Positions 50,608 to 60,188 of a stretch of DNA of 64,000 nucleotides are shown piece after piece (position 1 is the stretch's first letter; every line of letters begins with the position of its first letter). This DNA comes from UBA1227 sp964539045 (GTDB lineage Bacteria > Bacillota > Clostridia > Oscillospirales > Acutalibacteraceae). A program made the position numbers and the translations under genes. Below the pieces are notes generated by a model. The model saw only the letters and a program-made list of their open reading frames with translations. It was not told where the DNA came from and searched no databases. The stretch spans positions 1 through 64,000 of the forward strand of contig CAZIHW010000117.1 in assembly GCA_964539045.1 (NCBI GenBank), read 5' to 3'.

Positions 50608-51369
50608 ATGAGTATAACTGTATCGGATATTTACAATTTTATAGATCAGATTGCACCTTTTTCAACACAGGAAGGCTGGGATAATTCCGGTCTTTTGGTG
50701 GGCGACGGCAAAAGTGAAGTCAAAAAGGTAATGGTTTGCCTTGATGCCACAAACAAGTGCATTGACGAAGCCGTCAAAACAGGTGCAAACCTTATAGTTA
50801 CTCATCATCCCGTGATATGGGAGCCTCTCAAATTCGTCCCCGGTGATATACCTGTAAGCCGTGCAATAAGGAATGGCATATGCATTGTGTGCGCGCATAC
50901 GAACTGGGATCTTGCCTGCGGTGGCGTAAATGACGTTTTGGCCAGACTTATCGGGCTTGAAAACATATCGCAGATTTCCCCGGAGGGGGATTTGTCAATG
51001 CTCAGGGTGGGAGAACTGAAAACACCTGTGCCCGCTGAAGAGTTTGCAGAGATAGTTTCCACAGCATTGGATACAGTCGTGAGGCTTGCATTGCCGAAAA
51101 AAATGATAAAGACTGTAGCCGTGTGCGGCGGTTCGGGAGCTTCTTTTTTGCCTGATCTTACAGGTCGCAATATAGATGCTTTTGTTACCGGTGATGCAAA
51201 ACACAATGATTTCCTGGATGCGGCAGATCTTGATATAACACTTATGGCGGCGGGACACTATGAGACCGAGACTGTTTCCATGCCGGTCATGATGAATTTA
51301 CTTAAGAAAGAATTCCCGGAGATAGAATTCACTTATTTTGAAGATGCTCCGGTCGTTTACATAGGATAG
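50608..51369 (+). CDS. Nif3-like dinuclear metal centre protein
   Basis: A 253-residue member of the Nif3/DUF34 family. Hallmarks: WDNSGLLVGDG, the metal site THHPVIW, CAHTNWDLACGGVND and the C-terminal GHYETE. Pairing with trmK is conserved. Biochemical function is still debated. AAGGAGG lies upstream of the ATG. Confidence 0.94.
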   Translation: MSITVSDIYNFIDQIAPFSTQEGWDNSGLLVGDGKSEVKKVMVCLDATNKCIDEAVKTGANLIVTHHPVIWEPLKFVPGDIPVSRAIRNGICIVCAHTNWDLACGGVNDVLARLIGLENISQISPEGDLSMLRVGELKTPVPAEEFAEIVSTALDTVVRLALPKKMIKTVAVCGGSGASFLPDLTGRNIDAFVTGDAKHNDFLDAADLDITLMAAGHYETETVSMPVMMNLLKKEFPEIEFTYFEDAPVVYIG

Positions 51370-51392
51370 TCTGATTTTGGAGGAGGAAGGAT

Positions 51393-53141
51393 ATGTCTCT
51401 CGATGGAGTGTTTTTACATTGCATAAAACACGAACTTGAAAATTCCATAATAGGCTCAAAAGTCGATAAGATATATCAACCTTCCCCTGATGAGATAGTT
51501 TTGTCTGTGAGGACAAGAAATGACGGGGGAAGGAAGCTCCTTCTATGCACAAGGGCTAACAGTCCCAGGCTTCACTTTACGTCCGTGACCTATGAAAATC
51601 CCCCTAAGCCTCCGATGCTATGCATGCTTTTCAGGAAGCGACTCGGCGGAGCAATTGTCACCGACATAAGGCAGAACTCATGCGACCGTACCGTTTATAT
51701 TGATTTTTTGGCTACAAACGAGATGGGTGAAAAAGAAAAACTGACCATAGTCATGGAGATAATCGCCCAATACAGCAATGTAATTCTGATCAATTCCGAA
51801 GGTATAATAATAGATGCACTTAAACGTGTAGACTATTCAAAGTCTTCCGTCAGGTTAATACTGCCGGGAGTAAAATATGCTTTACCTCCGTCACAGGAGA
51901 AACTCAATCTTTTTGAAACCGACTCTGAACTTATAGAGGAAAAAGTATACTCTGTTAAGGGCAAGGCGCTGTCAGGTGCACTTCTGTCTGTGATAATGGG
52001 AATTTCACCCGTTGTTGCGAGAGAGATAGAGTTCAGGATTGAGAATGGCGAAAAACTTTCGGAAGTTCTGGACGATATAAAGGGAACGTATTTTAAAGGT
52101 TCTGACGAATACATACTTCTAAAAGACGAAAATCAAAAACCCTTTGATTTTTCATTTATGCCCATAAGTCAATATGGAGATTTTGCTTCGATTGAAAGAT
52201 ATAACAGTGCTTCTGAGCTATTGGATGAGTACTACAGCAGACGGGATAGCATTGAACGTATTCTTCACAGGACCTCAGATTTGCGAAAGCTCTTATCCAA
52301 TGCGCGGGAGAGGATTTCGGGTAAGCTCGAAAAACAACGCGCTGAGCTTGATCTTTGTGAGAACAGGGAGGAGCTTCGTATAAATGCAGAACTTATAAAA
52401 GCGAATCTATATAGGCTTGAAAAAGGCAATGCGTTTTACGATCTTGAAAACTATTATGACGGAAACAGCATAAAGAGAATAAAGGCAGATCCCGCTCTGT
52501 CACCCGTGCAAAATTCTCAAAAGTATTTTAAGGAGTATAAAAAAACCTACACTGCAGAGAAAAAGCTTAAGGAACAGATAGAGCTCGGTCTTTCCGAACT
52601 TGATTATATAGATTCCGTAGCTGACGCACTCTCAAGATCTGATACGGAGAGACAAATAGCAAGTATCCGCGAAGAGCTTGTGAGCAGCGGGTATATAAGG
52701 AACAGAGGAAAGGAAAAATTAAAAAGAAACGGGCAGAAGGTTAAAGTGAACAAGGCTCAGGCCATTCCCCCGATTGAATACGAAACAACGGATGGATACA
52801 GAGTCCTTGTAGGGCGGAATAACTTACAAAATGATAAGCTTTCAATGAAAACAGCAAAAAAGCTTGATATGTGGCTTCATACAAAGGATTTCCCCGGGTC
52901 CCATGTTATAATAGAGAGTAAGGACGGGGAGATATCAGACCGGGCTATAGAAGAGGCGGCGGTGATAGCTGCAGTTAACAGTACAGCGAGGGAAGCTCAT
53001 AAGGTGCCGGTGGACTATACCTTGGTGAAGAATCTCAAAAAACCGGTCGGTGCTCGTCCCGGAAAGGTAATCTTTCATGAAAATTGGACGATTTACGTAA
53101 CTCCGGATGAATCATTTGCCGAGAAATTGAAGAAGAAATAA
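51393..53141 (+). CDS. rqcH: Ribosome quality control factor RqcH (NFACT/FbpA family)
   Basis: A 582-residue protein that binds stalled 50S subunits and recruits tRNA-Ala to add C-terminal alanine tails. The N-terminal NFACT domain includes DIRQNSCDRTVYIDF with the conserved Asp-Arg; a coiled coil spans about 290-430; the C-terminal NFACT-R domain has DMWLHTKDFPGSHVII. GGAGGAGG precedes the ATG. Older annotation as a fibronectin-binding protein is misleading. Confidence 0.95.
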   Translation: MSLDGVFLHCIKHELENSIIGSKVDKIYQPSPDEIVLSVRTRNDGGRKLLLCTRANSPRLHFTSVTYENPPKPPMLCMLFRKRLGGAIVTDIRQNSCDRTVYIDFLATNEMGEKEKLTIVMEIIAQYSNVILINSEGIIIDALKRVDYSKSSVRLILPGVKYALPPSQEKLNLFETDSELIEEKVYSVKGKALSGALLSVIMGISPVVAREIEFRIENGEKLSEVLDDIKGTYFKGSDEYILLKDENQKPFDFSFMPISQYGDFASIERYNSASELLDEYYSRRDSIERILHRTSDLRKLLSNARERISGKLEKQRAELDLCENREELRINAELIKANLYRLEKGNAFYDLENYYDGNSIKRIKADPALSPVQNSQKYFKEYKKTYTAEKKLKEQIELGLSELDYIDSVADALSRSDTERQIASIREELVSSGYIRNRGKEKLKRNGQKVKVNKAQAIPPIEYETTDGYRVLVGRNNLQNDKLSMKTAKKLDMWLHTKDFPGSHVIIESKDGEISDRAIEEAAVIAAVNSTAREAHKVPVDYTLVKNLKKPVGARPGKVIFHENWTIYVTPDESFAEKLKKK

Positions 53142-53204
53142 AGAGGTGCCAATTATATTACATAGGTACTGTTTTTACAAAAGAGAGCAGAACATAAAGC
53201 CGAA

Positions 53205-53241
53205 AAAAACAGAGGTTCACAAAGTGAACTTCTGTTTTTTT
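53205..53241. terminator. Bidirectional terminator between rqcH and ispE
   Basis: AAAAACAGAGGTTCAC pairs perfectly with its complement across a 3-base loop (53205-53240), with an A-run before and a T-run after. Confidence 0.92.
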
Positions 53242-53256
53242 ACAACCTTTTTTGTT

Positions 53257-54126
53257 TTACTGTATCTCTTCAATACCGTGATTTACCGGTTTGCAAACAA
53301 AAACTTCATTATACTTTTTTGATAATTCATTTTCACAGGAACGTGCTCTTATCTCTGTATCGAATATACCATAGACAGTCGGACCGCTTCCGCTCATACA
53401 GTAGGCCAGAGCATTGTGCTTTCTCATACATGATTTTATATCCACACGATCAGGTACTTCCACAAATTGTTCAAATACGTTTTGTATCAATGGGTAGACC
53501 TTATCCTCGTCCCCCGTGGCCAATGCCCGCAGAATACCGTTTTTATCTGTGTGGCGTATCCTGTCTGCCTTGTCGAATGCATCATATGCTTCCTTTGTTG
53601 AAACATTTTGATCAGGCTTGACCAGTACATAAAAATTGTCTTTCATAGGGGGTAGCGGAGCCAAAACTTCTCCGATATCGAGTGCGGCCATTGTGCCGCC
53701 TTTCAGACAAAAGGGCACATCGGCGCCGACTTTTACGCCTATAGCACACAGACTTTCTATGTCCAGATTTGCACCGATAAGTTTGTTTAATATGTAGATA
53801 ACGGCAGCCCCGTCCGCGCTTCCTCCGGCGAGACCTGCGGCATGGGGAATGTGTTTTTCTATATGTATATGGATTCCGGGATTATGTGACTTCGACGCGG
53901 AGAAAAAGCTTTCGGCAGCCTTATAGGCTATATTGCTTTTATCACACGGTATGTCCGCGTTTGAGCATGAAATTGTTATCTCACCCGGCTTATTTGTCAC
54001 AACAATGGATATAACATCAAATATACCTACAGACTGCATAATCATAAACAGACTGTGATATCCGTCCTCGGTTTTACCGAGTATATCCAGCATAAGATTT
54101 ATCTTCGCAAATGCTTTTACTTTCAA
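53257..54126 (-). CDS. ispE: 4-diphosphocytidyl-2-C-methyl-D-erythritol kinase
   Basis: A 289-residue GHMP kinase of the non-mevalonate isoprenoid pathway. Visible are VKAFAKINLMLDILGKTEDG, YHSLFMIMQ, the P-loop PHAAGLAGGSADGAAV and AYCMSGSGPTVYGIF. I chose TTG 54126 because GGGGGGTG lies five bases upstream; a start seven codons earlier would place the ribosome site inside the gene. Divergent from spoIIR. Confidence 0.94.
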   Translation of the reverse strand: MKVKAFAKINLMLDILGKTEDGYHSLFMIMQSVGIFDVISIVVTNKPGEITISCSNADIPCDKSNIAYKAAESFFSASKSHNPGIHIHIEKHIPHAAGLAGGSADGAAVIYILNKLIGANLDIESLCAIGVKVGADVPFCLKGGTMAALDIGEVLAPLPPMKDNFYVLVKPDQNVSTKEAYDAFDKADRIRHTDKNGILRALATGDEDKVYPLIQNVFEQFVEVPDRVDIKSCMRKHNALAYCMSGSGPTVYGIFDTEIRARSCENELSKKYNEVFVCKPVNHGIEEIQ

Positions 54127-54230
54127 CAGGTCACCCCCCTTATGCATGAATAGATTTTATCACAATATCGCAATTTTTTGAATATAATTTTTAGTCTCTG
54201 CCGATAATGTGGTTGAAAGGAAGGTTTCTT

Positions 54231-54854
54231 ATGAAGAATTTTACATTGCTCAAGCTTCAAAAAATGATTATAGCGCTGACAGTGGTTGTTTTTTTCCTTG
54301 GCCTTACCGGCTTCTCCGCGAAGTGCAACGATATAGAAAACAGCGTACTCAGGTTGCATGTCCTGGCGAATTCGGACAGTAAAGAGGACCAGGATTTGAA
54401 ACTTAAAGTCAGAGATGCAATATTGAGTTCAGGATACGATGTATTTGCAGGGGCTGAAAGTGTAGAAGAGGCTGAAAAGAAGATAGTTGAAGGCGGTGAT
54501 GAGCTACTTCGGATAGCGCAGCAGGTAGTATATGATGAGGGATTTGATTACCCGGTTACCATGGAGGTAACGGACGATAACTTCCCTACAAAGACATACG
54601 GAGATGTGACTTTACCGGCAGGAACCTATCGTGCAGTCAGAATTGTCATTGGCAACGGGGAAGGTCACAATTGGTGGTGCGTTATGTTCCCTGCATTATG
54701 CCTACCGGGTGCTGAGGATGTTTCTATTGATACTGTGCTCACAGATAAAGAAATAGAGTTGGTTGAATCTGACCCGGACGTAGACGTAAGGTTTAAAATT
54801 GCCGAGGTAATAAGTTTTTTAGGGAAAAAAGTAGCAGAAAAAAATGTATTTTGA
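54231..54854 (+). CDS. spoIIR: Stage II sporulation protein R
   Basis: A 207-residue secreted signal protein which, in spore formers, triggers SpoIIGA to process pro-sigma-E in the mother cell. One N-terminal hydrophobic segment (about 11-30), then LRLHVLANSDSKEDQDLKLK, PAGTYRAVRIVIGNGEG and HNWWCVMFPALC, all hallmarks. AAGGAAGG precedes ATG 54231. It implies a sporulating lineage. Confidence 0.95.
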   Translation: MKNFTLLKLQKMIIALTVVVFFLGLTGFSAKCNDIENSVLRLHVLANSDSKEDQDLKLKVRDAILSSGYDVFAGAESVEEAEKKIVEGGDELLRIAQQVVYDEGFDYPVTMEVTDDNFPTKTYGDVTLPAGTYRAVRIVIGNGEGHNWWCVMFPALCLPGAEDVSIDTVLTDKEIELVESDPDVDVRFKIAEVISFLGKKVAEKNVF

Positions 54855-54880
54855 CAAATTCACTAAAATATTGATTTAAT
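54851..54880 (+). promoter_or_regulatory. Possible promoter of the surface-protein gene
   Basis: TTGACA, 18 bases, TTTAAT. The -35 overlaps the spoIIR stop codon and the leader would be about 130 bases. Confidence 0.5.
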
Positions 54881-55017
54881 TTTGTGCTAATCTCGTCATT
54901 AATCTTCTTGAAATATTATATAAGTAATGTTATCATTATGAATAATGTGTGAAGTATTCTGATATTTTTTAAACGTATATTCATAATTTGGATTGATTAA
55001 AACGAGGCGGTATTAAA

Positions 55018-55782
55018 ATGAATTTGAGAGGGAAAAGAGCACTGAGGGTGCTCATAACGGTGGCTGTCATCACGGTAATGACTATGTCACTTTGTATTAA
55101 TGCTTTCGCTTGGGAGGCACAGAGAAGTGATTTGTCCGGCGGCGTGCTTACCGTACCTGACGGAACAACTGTTGTAGACATAAATTCCGTTTCTGCATAT
55201 TATGAGAACAATGCGGACAAAATTGTAATTCCGAACAGCGTAACTTTGATTAAGAACGGATCATTTTCTGATTGTGAAGATGCAGAAGTAGCTGTTGTAG
55301 ATAACTATGAGGGCGGGCTTACCATAGAGAGCCAGGCTTTTGCTAAGGGAACGAAGATTACTTATCTTCGCGAAAATCCAAAGCCGCAAAAGGACAGCGA
55401 GGACAATACTCCGGCTGTGACTAATCCTCCCGCACCTACTACGACCAAAGCTGCTCCTCATACTACGGCGGCTCCCGTGACGAAGAGATATGTTACCACA
55501 ACAAGGGTACATAAGGAAGTTACGACAACAGAGGCTCCGGAGGAAACAACAACAGAGGAAACGACCACTGATGTTGAGATTACGGATGCTACACCTTTCG
55601 CAGATGCAAAAGAGCAACTTGCCGACGTAGATGTTTGGGATGAGCTTATCAATCAAACCACAGAGGCTGCTGAGGCTCCGATGCATATGGGAGGCAAGAC
55701 TGCACAGGTTGCTTCTTATTCGGCAGTTGTTTGTGTGGCTCTATCCGCGATAGGCCTTGGATATCTCAAATTCAGAAGATAA
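55018..55782 (+). CDS. Secreted surface protein with Thr-rich stalk and C-terminal anchor
   Basis: A 254-residue protein I do not recognise by name. Order: signal peptide (about 1-31), a short leucine-rich-repeat-like segment (DKIVIPNSVTLIKNGSFSDC), a Pro/Thr-rich stalk (about 130-190, many TTT and TTE runs), an acidic stretch and a C-terminal transmembrane helix with a KFRR tail. No LPxTG or NPQTN motif is seen, so it is probably membrane-anchored. Such modular proteins are common in gut Clostridia. Confidence 0.8.
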   Translation: MNLRGKRALRVLITVAVITVMTMSLCINAFAWEAQRSDLSGGVLTVPDGTTVVDINSVSAYYENNADKIVIPNSVTLIKNGSFSDCEDAEVAVVDNYEGGLTIESQAFAKGTKITYLRENPKPQKDSEDNTPAVTNPPAPTTTKAAPHTTAAPVTKRYVTTTRVHKEVTTTEAPEETTTEETTTDVEITDATPFADAKEQLADVDVWDELINQTTEAAEAPMHMGGKTAQVASYSAVVCVALSAIGLGYLKFRR

Positions 55783-55804
55783 CATATAAAACATATAAAA
55801 ACTA

Positions 55805-55836
55805 AGTGCAATCTCAAAAGAGATTGCACTTTTTTA
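55805..55836. terminator. Bidirectional terminator
   Basis: AGTGCAATCTC (55805-55815) and GAGATTGCACT (55820-55830) with AAAA loop, followed by TTTTTT. Confidence 0.9.
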
Positions 55837-56451
55837 TCCTGTATGCGCAAATTTTTTTGCTATAGGTTCGGATACCAAACTTATTATTTGACCTGATAGG
55901 AATACGGTTATAAGTGAAAAAAACAATTTATAAATCGGTATATAGCTCATTGAAAGACCGAGGACAATCAAGTCACTTATCAAATATATCCATTTGATTT
56001 TTACTCCGGTTATATGGGATAAAGACATCGCCAGGGCATCGTCACCTCCGGGGGCACCACCTATACCCACGCATAATCCAACGCCTATTCCTACGAACAA
56101 AGCCCCGACAAGAGCGGCTACCAGCGGATGGTTTACGAGTTCGGGCCAAAGAGGTTCAAATTGCTCGAAAATTGCATAGAAGGCGGAGAATCCGCACCCC
56201 GAAACTATAGAGAATACGATAAATTTTTTACCGAGTACTTTACATCCGGTAGCGTAGCATATCGCATTGAGAATAAGACCGGTTATGGATGGGGATATAT
56301 CAAGCCAATTGTACAAAAGGAGAGTTAAGCCCAGAATCCCTCCCTCGGTTATTCCGGCTGTTGCGTGCACGTTGAAAAGTCCGAAGGCAAGAATTGCGCT
56401 GCCTAAAAGGGCAAGAAAGACTTGATATACAGTTGTTTGGGTTTTAGTCAT
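55834..56451 (-). CDS. YitT family membrane protein
   Basis: A 205-residue protein with five to six hydrophobic segments of the YitT/DUF161 family. Recognisable parts are GLFNVHATAGITEGGILGLT and the conserved GGAPGGDDALAMSLS loop. It lacks the C-terminal cytoplasmic DUF2179 domain of full YitT proteins, so it is a short version. Function unknown. Confidence 0.88.
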   Translation of the reverse strand: MTKTQTTVYQVFLALLGSAILAFGLFNVHATAGITEGGILGLTLLLYNWLDISPSITGLILNAICYATGCKVLGKKFIVFSIVSGCGFSAFYAIFEQFEPLWPELVNHPLVAALVGALFVGIGVGLCVGIGGAPGGDDALAMSLSHITGVKIKWIYLISDLIVLGLSMSYIPIYKLFFSLITVFLSGQIISLVSEPIAKKFAHTG

Positions 56452-56491
56452 TTATATCAAATCACCTTTATGTATATATCAAACTACGATT

Positions 56492-56520
56492 ATTCTAGTA
56501 TAATGTTACTTTGGTGTCAA
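56492..56520 (-). promoter_or_regulatory. Promoter of the YitT gene
   Basis: Minus strand TTGACA (56515-56520), 17 bases, TAGAAT (56492-56497). Confidence 0.75.
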
Positions 56521-56527
56521 ATCTCAA

Positions 56528-56556
56528 TTGACATAATTTTTTATTTAGAATATAAT
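56528..56556 (+). promoter_or_regulatory. Perfect-consensus promoter of the CLC gene
   Basis: TTGACA, 17 bases, TATAAT. It is almost back-to-back with the YitT promoter, seven bases away. Confidence 0.9.
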
Positions 56557-56597
56557 TAACAAGTTTATACAACCAACAATTTTTCAGGGGGGATTTT

Positions 56598-57869
56598 ATG
56601 AGTCATTATGCAGATTCAGCTGTTCATGAGAGCAAGAAGTTTGCGGAACATCTGGTTATATGCGTAAAGTGGATTTTTTTATCTCTCGTTGTCGGTATTT
56701 TGTTGGGTGTGATAAGTACTGCTTTTGCTGAAGGAATGAAACTTGTCACCGGTTTCAGATTGGAGCATGGCTACATAATCGCGGCTTTACCGGTGGCCGG
56801 TCTTTTGATTGTTTTCTTATATGAGAAATTCGGCAAGAATGTAACCCGGGGCACAAATATGGCTCTCGCCGCTATCAACTCGGACGAGGAAATACCATTT
56901 TCCATGTTGCCGTTGATTTTTGTTTCAAGTATTATTTCACATTTGTTCGGTGCTTCTGTCGGAAGAGAGGGCGCTGCACTCCAGATGGGTGCAAGTTTCG
57001 GAAATGCCTTTGCCAATCTCCTTAAGCTTAATGAAAATGACAAAAAGGTACTCATCATGACCGGTATGAGCGCAGCATTTTCATCGCTGTTCGGAACTCC
57101 CCTGGCGGCTGCTGTTTTTTCCATGGAGGTTGTGAGCGTAGGAGTCATGTACTATGCCGCTTTGGTGCCATGCCTTGTGTCTTCTTTGACCGCGATAAGT
57201 ATCGCAAAGGCCTTAGGCGTAACATATGCGACTTACTCTTTGATAGATATACCTGAATTTACACCTTTTACAGCCGGCATGACCGTTATACTCGGTATTC
57301 TGTTTGCCGTTGTGAGTATAGGTGTGTGTATGATGTTCATACTGTCAGAGCGGGGCATGATAAACCATATAAGTAATCCTTATATACGGGTTGTCATTGC
57401 CGGTCTCGTTATTTCACTCGGAACATGGGCCCTGGGTAGTCAGGATTACAACGGTCTGGGAACCGGTGTTATCAATATGGCTCTGTCAGGTGAGGCAGTG
57501 TGGTATGCATTTTTACTTAAGCTGGTATTCACGGCAATTTCTCTATCCGGCGGATACAAAGGCGGAGAGATCGTCCCGATCTTGTTTATAGGGGCGACAT
57601 TCGGTTGTACTTTCGGCGGCTTGCTCGGAATGCCTCCGGCATTTTGTGCCGCGCTGGGAATGATAGCCGTATTCTGCGGAGTTACAAATGCTCCGATATC
57701 ATCGATTCTTATAGGGGTTGAACTTTTCGGCGGGAAGGGACTTTGGTTCTTTTGCCTTGCCACGGCGGTAAGTTATATGCTTTCCGGTTACTATGGCCTG
57801 TATAAGAGTCAACTTATCATATATTCAAAATACAGATCTGTTTATGTGCATAAAAGCACCAAGCGTTAA
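56598..57869 (+). CDS. CLC-family anion channel/antiporter, possibly fluoride type
   Basis: A 423-residue membrane protein with about ten to twelve hydrophobic segments. The CLC signatures are SVGREGAALQMGASFGNA, with the gating Glu, and GGYKGGEIVPILFIGATFGC. The usual GSGIP motif is not seen; RGTNMALAAI takes that region. That and the GGEIVP form recall CLC-F fluoride exporters, but no fluoride riboswitch is visible upstream. AGGGGGG precedes the ATG. Confidence 0.88.
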   Translation: MSHYADSAVHESKKFAEHLVICVKWIFLSLVVGILLGVISTAFAEGMKLVTGFRLEHGYIIAALPVAGLLIVFLYEKFGKNVTRGTNMALAAINSDEEIPFSMLPLIFVSSIISHLFGASVGREGAALQMGASFGNAFANLLKLNENDKKVLIMTGMSAAFSSLFGTPLAAAVFSMEVVSVGVMYYAALVPCLVSSLTAISIAKALGVTYATYSLIDIPEFTPFTAGMTVILGILFAVVSIGVCMMFILSERGMINHISNPYIRVVIAGLVISLGTWALGSQDYNGLGTGVINMALSGEAVWYAFLLKLVFTAISLSGGYKGGEIVPILFIGATFGCTFGGLLGMPPAFCAALGMIAVFCGVTNAPISSILIGVELFGGKGLWFFCLATAVSYMLSGYYGLYKSQLIIYSKYRSVYVHKSTKR

Positions 57870-57902
57870 ACTTTTCGGCAAATACACGGAGGTAATATTC
57901 AA

Positions 57903-59309
57903 ATGTCTGAAGTAGTTAAAGAAAATAAGATGGGAACTATGGCAATAAACAAGCTTCTTATTTCTATGGCTGTGCCAATGATGGTATCTATGCTTGTTCA
58001 GGCTCTTTACAATATCGTTGACAGCATGTTTGTTGCAAGGGTTTCACAAGACGCACTGACTGCGGTTTCTCTGGCTTTTTCAATGCAGAATCTGATGATA
58101 GCTATCACTGTCGGAACCGGGGTAGGTGTAAATGCGATTCTTTCAAAAAGCCTGGGCGAGAAGCGGTTTGACAGAGCGAATAAGGTAGCAAACAACAGTA
58201 TATTTCTGGCCGGATGTACATATGTACTGTTTTTGATTTTAGGCCTTACCGTAACTGAGAAATTCTTTGCTATACAGACAGATGATGCTGCTATAATGCA
58301 ATGCGGTATAGACTACTTATCTGTTGTGCTAACTTGCTCTTTCGGCCTTGTAGGACAAGTATGCCTTGAGCGTTTGCTTACATCTACAGGTAAAACTTTT
58401 TACAGCATGATAGTCCAGATGACAGGCGCTGTAGCAAATATGATTCTTGACCCTATTATGATTTTCGGATACTTCGGTTTCCCGGCTCTCGGCGTAAAGG
58501 GTGCGGCAGTAGCTACTGTTATAGGACAGTGCATTGCCATGTGTGTCGGTATTATCATAAATATCAAAAAGAATAAAGAGATAACCTTAAGCTTTAAGTT
58601 GATGAAACCCGATGCGGAGATAATTAAACGTATATACAAAGTCGGTGTTCCGTCTATTATAATGTCATCAATCTCATCGATAATGGTATTTGGATTGAAT
58701 AAGATTCTCATAGGATTTACAACGACTGCAGTGGCTGTTTTCGGTGTTTATTTTAAACTGCAAAGTTTCGTATTTATGCCTGTATTCGGTCTGAACAACG
58801 GTATGGTACCGATTGTTGCATATAACTACGGTGCAAAGAACAGCGAGCGTATAATACAAACCATTAAATACGCTATAGGATACGCCTTTACGATAATGGT
58901 ATTCGGATTTTTACTTTTCGAGATTTTCCCTTCGTGGCTTCTGGGAATTTTCAAGTCGGAAAACCCGGCCGAAAATGCCGCTATGATGGAGATAGGCATA
59001 CCGGCACTCAGAGTGATCGCTATACATTTCGTTATAGCTGGTGTATGTATTATCATGGGCTCTGTATTCCAGGCGCTCGGCAAGGCAATGTACAGTATGG
59101 TAGTGTCTGTATGCAGACAGCTTGTTGTTTTGCTGCCCGCAGCATATCTGTTGTCTTTGACCGGAAATCTGAATATGATTTGGTTCGCGTTCCCGATTGC
59201 GGAGTGCGTTTCCTTGCTCATATCAACTATTTCTTACAGGAAGGTAAGAAAACTATTTGAATTCAAATCTACGGATGAGAGTCCGGCTCCGAAGTACATA
59301 GAGCAATAA
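57903..59309 (+). CDS. MATE-family multidrug efflux transporter
   Basis: A 468-residue transporter with twelve predicted transmembrane segments. Family motifs: MVSMLVQALYNIVDSMFVAR near the start and the repeated GVGVNAILSKSLGE; the second half has FGLNNGMVPIVAYNYGAK. Exports cationic drugs or metabolites using Na+ or H+. CGGAGG is upstream of the ATG. It follows the CLC gene by 33 bases. Confidence 0.93.
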   Translation: MSEVVKENKMGTMAINKLLISMAVPMMVSMLVQALYNIVDSMFVARVSQDALTAVSLAFSMQNLMIAITVGTGVGVNAILSKSLGEKRFDRANKVANNSIFLAGCTYVLFLILGLTVTEKFFAIQTDDAAIMQCGIDYLSVVLTCSFGLVGQVCLERLLTSTGKTFYSMIVQMTGAVANMILDPIMIFGYFGFPALGVKGAAVATVIGQCIAMCVGIIINIKKNKEITLSFKLMKPDAEIIKRIYKVGVPSIIMSSISSIMVFGLNKILIGFTTTAVAVFGVYFKLQSFVFMPVFGLNNGMVPIVAYNYGAKNSERIIQTIKYAIGYAFTIMVFGFLLFEIFPSWLLGIFKSENPAENAAMMEIGIPALRVIAIHFVIAGVCIIMGSVFQALGKAMYSMVVSVCRQLVVLLPAAYLLSLTGNLNMIWFAFPIAECVSLLISTISYRKVRKLFEFKSTDESPAPKYIEQ

Positions 59310-59312
59310 AGA

Positions 59313-59345
59313 AAAGCTGTGAATCTTTACGATTCACAGCTTTTG
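59313..59345. terminator. Terminator between MATE gene and plsY
   Basis: AAAAGCTGTGAATC pairs with GATTCACAGCTTTT around a short loop; it serves both converging genes. Confidence 0.9.
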
Positions 59346-59349
59346 ATTT

Positions 59350-60018
59350 TTAATCTTCTGTATCATTATCAGGATTGTCGTTGTCTGCACTTACGTCCGT
59401 TTTACCTTTGCCCCAAAGCGGAGATTCATTTCCCTCAATAAGGTTGACTATATTTTTCCTATGTCTGTAGAAAGAAATCAGAGGGTACAGGGCTGCCGTT
59501 ATAACTATTTGTGAGAAATCCGGTTTCATGATATACAGACTGAAGAATGCTATCAAAGAGACGAATTCGAAAGTCAGAGAGGCCAGTGACATTATTCTTG
59601 TCAAAAGGAGAATAATAAGCGCCGGTACGCCCGCTAAAAGGAAAACTCTCCAATCAATTACGAGAATGATTCCGAGTGATGCGGCTACACCTTTTCCTCC
59701 CTTGAATCCCATATAGAACGGGTGGTTATGCCCTATTATACAGAAAATACCGGAAAGGAGCTGTAAGGATACATCGGAAGTATGGAACATATATCTTATC
59801 AGGAGTACCGCAAAGGCACCTTTCAGTGTGTCTATCAAAAGAACGAAAAGTCCGAACTTTAAACCGAAAACCCTTATCGCGTTTGTAGCTCCCGGGTTTC
59901 CGCTACCGTAATTTCTTATATCAACTTTCTTTACGAGTCTTCCCAATATATATGATGTCTGGAAAGATCCTATCAGATAAGCTATGGCTACAGCCAATAA
60001 AACTTTATACCATATCAT
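59350..60018 (-). CDS. plsY: Glycerol-3-phosphate acyltransferase PlsY
   Basis: A 222-residue membrane enzyme using acyl-phosphate to acylate glycerol-3-phosphate, the first step of phospholipid synthesis. Motifs: YLIGSFQTSYILGR, RNYGSGNPGATNAIRVFG, HNHPFYMGFKGGKGVAASLG. The C-terminal tail (about 200-222) is longer and acidic. Confidence 0.95.
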   Translation of the reverse strand: MIWYKVLLAVAIAYLIGSFQTSYILGRLVKKVDIRNYGSGNPGATNAIRVFGLKFGLFVLLIDTLKGAFAVLLIRYMFHTSDVSLQLLSGIFCIIGHNHPFYMGFKGGKGVAASLGIILVIDWRVFLLAGVPALIILLLTRIMSLASLTFEFVSLIAFFSLYIMKPDFSQIVITAALYPLISFYRHRKNIVNLIEGNESPLWGKGKTDVSADNDNPDNDTED

Positions 60019-60118
60019 AGTGTAACTCCTTGTTGATTTCTCCTTATTAATTTGGTGTGTATAAAAAGAATATCAGAAATATTTCCATTAAATGCTAATT
60101 TTTTGTTAAATTATGGTC

Positions 60119-60148
60119 TTGATTAGAATAATAGTATGACTGTATAAT
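60119..60148 (+). promoter_or_regulatory. Promoter of the Rrf2 gene
   Basis: TTGATT, 18 bases, TATAAT. Confidence 0.65.
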
Positions 60149-60188
60149 ATATCATATAAAATTGGTTGGAAATAGGGAGGCGCTGACG

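Noticed and set aside
55430..55570. Repetitive ACT/ACA triplets suggesting a microsatellite or CRISPR-like array
   Set aside because: They encode the Thr-rich stalk of the surface protein; there are no regular spacers.
56452..56597. Fluoride riboswitch upstream of the CLC gene
   Set aside because: The region is AT-rich, holds two divergent promoters and lacks the conserved crcB-motif core.
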